Assembly (NCBI GenBank): GCA_041163945.1
Contig: JBEAQJ010000095.1
Coordinates: forward strand, 1 to 13,863
Direction of reading: 5' to 3'
Source of the DNA: Roseicyclus sp041163945
Lineage (GTDB): Bacteria; Pseudomonadota; Alphaproteobacteria; Rhodobacterales; Rhodobacteraceae
Length of the DNA: 13,863 nt
Position numbers and translations under genes: made by a program. Below the pieces are notes generated by a model. The model was not told where the DNA came from. It did not search any database and saw only the letters and a list, made by a program, of their open reading frames with translations. Positions 12,974 to 13,863 of the stretch are shown piece by piece. Position 1 is the stretch's first letter. Each line of letters opens with the position of its first letter.

Positions 12974-13863
12974 TCAAAGGAATGGCAATTCACACAGTGT
13001 ACCTTCGACGGCGCCGGCCGCGCGCCTTACGACGACCCGGTCACCGGGTTTTGCAGAGGTCGCCACAAGCGCGAACCCGATGTTTTTCTTCATGCGGTAG
13101 GACCAAACACAGGTGGTCATTTCGCCAATGCGCGCGCCATCCATGTCGATGTCGTTCCAGGTGAACTCCGCCTTGACCGGTTCCGAATTGTCCAGGACGA
13201 CACCCAGCTGATGCCGTTTCGGCCCCTCGGCCGCGATGCGGCGCAAAGCCTCGATCCCGATCGTGTCGTCAGGCACATGAAGATCGACATATTTGCCCAT
13301 CCGGACCTCGAACGGATTTGTTTGCCCATCCGAGTCGCCGCCATACGAGACCAACCCGCTTTCGACACGTTCGCACCAGTTGGGGTTGCCAGGCCCGATG
13401 CCGTGCGGCTGTCCGGCTTCCTTGACGATGTTCCAGAGTTCGGTGCCTTTGGTGCCATCCATCAGGTAGATTTCGAACCCACCCTGCTTGGACCAACCGG
13501 ACCTTGCCACCGCCACGGGGATTCCGCCGATTTCAGTCTCGCGGAACCAGAAGTATTTCAGGTCGCGAACCCAGTCGCCGAAAATCGAGGCGACAACGGT
13601 TTCCGCCTTCGGTCCCTGCACGGCAAGTGGCGACACGTCCGGCTCGCTCACCTCGACATTCAGACCGCGCTCGCGCGCGATGGCCTCGGCCCAGAACCAG
13701 ATGTTGCTGTCGGCGATGGACAGCCAATAGCGGTCCTCGTCGAGTTTCAGCAGGATCGGGTCATTGATCAACACGCCGTGGTGATTGCACAGCGGCACAT
13801 ACTTGCCCTGCCCGATCTTGCATTTCGACAGATCGCGGGGCGCAAGGATCTGCGCCAGCCGGC
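12974..13863 (-). CDS. GcvT/DmdA-like folate-dependent aminomethyltransferase or demethylase (5' end outside window)
   Basis: Open from the right edge to TGA at 12974-12976, about 296 residues; the start lies outside the window. The first visible residues (LAPRDLSKCKIGQGKYVPLC) and NHHGVLINDPILLKL are the GcvT/DmdA signature of a tetrahydrofolate-binding fold. The body continues with YWLSIADSNIWFWA, DVSPLAVQGPKAETVV, GWSKQGGFEIYLMDG, and a C-terminal GcvT barrel (RHQLGVVLDNSEPV; IGEMTTCVWSYRMKKNIGFA). Members of about 370 residues include DMSP demethylase DmdA and relatives that move methyl or one-carbon groups to tetrahydrofolate. Whether this is true DmdA cannot be settled by eye, because many Roseobacter paralogues look similar. 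It is the first visible gene of an operon with two FAD oxidoreductases and an SDR; the next gene starts 7 nt downstream. Confidence 0.85.
   Translation of the reverse strand, partial: RLAQILAPRDLSKCKIGQGKYVPLCNHHGVLINDPILLKLDEDRYWLSIADSNIWFWAEAIARERGLNVEVSEPDVSPLAVQGPKAETVVASIFGDWVRDLKYFWFRETEIGGIPVAVARSGWSKQGGFEIYLMDGTKGTELWNIVKEAGQPHGIGPGNPNWCERVESGLVSYGGDSDGQTNPFEVRMGKYVDLHVPDDTIGIEALRRIAAEGPKRHQLGVVLDNSEPVKAEFTWNDIDMDGARIGEMTTCVWSYRMKKNIGFALVATSAKPGDRVVVRRAAGAVEGTLCELPFL

Noticed and set aside
11515..13164. A 549-codon plus-strand open frame, and a similar one at 10421-11512
   Set aside because: They are opposite the two FAD oxidoreductase genes, have the same antisense-like composition and no family features.

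Overview
The window looks like a chromosomal or large-replicon segment of a high-GC marine-type alphaproteobacterium, most likely a Roseobacter-group member of the Rhodobacteraceae. This rests on codon use, on the types of SDR, GcvT/DmdA-like and acyl-CoA dehydrogenase proteins present, and on a DmdC-like/DmdD-like gene pair. The assignment is from recognised protein families; no database was searched.

Layout from left to right: (1) the 3' part of a LysR-type regulator (+), ending tail-to-tail with a short-chain dehydrogenase of the 3-hydroxyacyl-CoA dehydrogenase type II kind (-). (2) About 580 bp with no intact gene but degraded coding remnants. (3) A compact three-gene minus-strand cassette: a 97-residue precursor-like peptide with an Asn/Cys-rich C-terminal half (4018 to 3725), a 210-residue 2OG-Fe(II)-type oxygenase (3722 to 3090) and a 411-residue radical SAM/SPASM protein (3090 to 1855). 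I read this as an undescribed ribosomally made, post-translationally modified peptide (RiPP) system, and it is the main discovery candidate. (4) An insertion sequence of the IS110 family, IS1111 type, bounded by a perfect 13-bp inverted repeat (4181-4193 and 5539-5551). Its 248-bp non-coding end after the transposase is where a bridge RNA would lie. (5) An AraC-type regulator (-) divergent from an acyl-CoA dehydrogenase/crotonase pair (+) resembling DmdC-DmdD of dimethylsulfoniopropionate (DMSP) demethylation. (6) A minus-strand operon entering from the right edge: a GcvT/DmdA-like folate-binding protein (partial), two FAD-dependent oxidoreductases of the same family, and an SDR that carries a one-base frameshift in its nucleotide-binding motif.

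How the parts may work together: in the peptide cassette the start and stop codons of adjacent genes overlap or nearly touch, so the peptide and its two candidate modifying enzymes are probably made from one message. The insertion element sits about 160 bp upstream in the same orientation and may influence expression. In the right half, the acyl-CoA dehydrogenase oxidises and the crotonase hydrates an acyl-CoA. The GcvT-like/FAD/FAD/SDR operon looks like oxidative demethylation or catabolism of a methylated small molecule. A link between the two sets through DMSP or a related methylated osmolyte is plausible but unproven.

I saw no tRNA, rRNA or CRISPR array, though none was searched for by computation.
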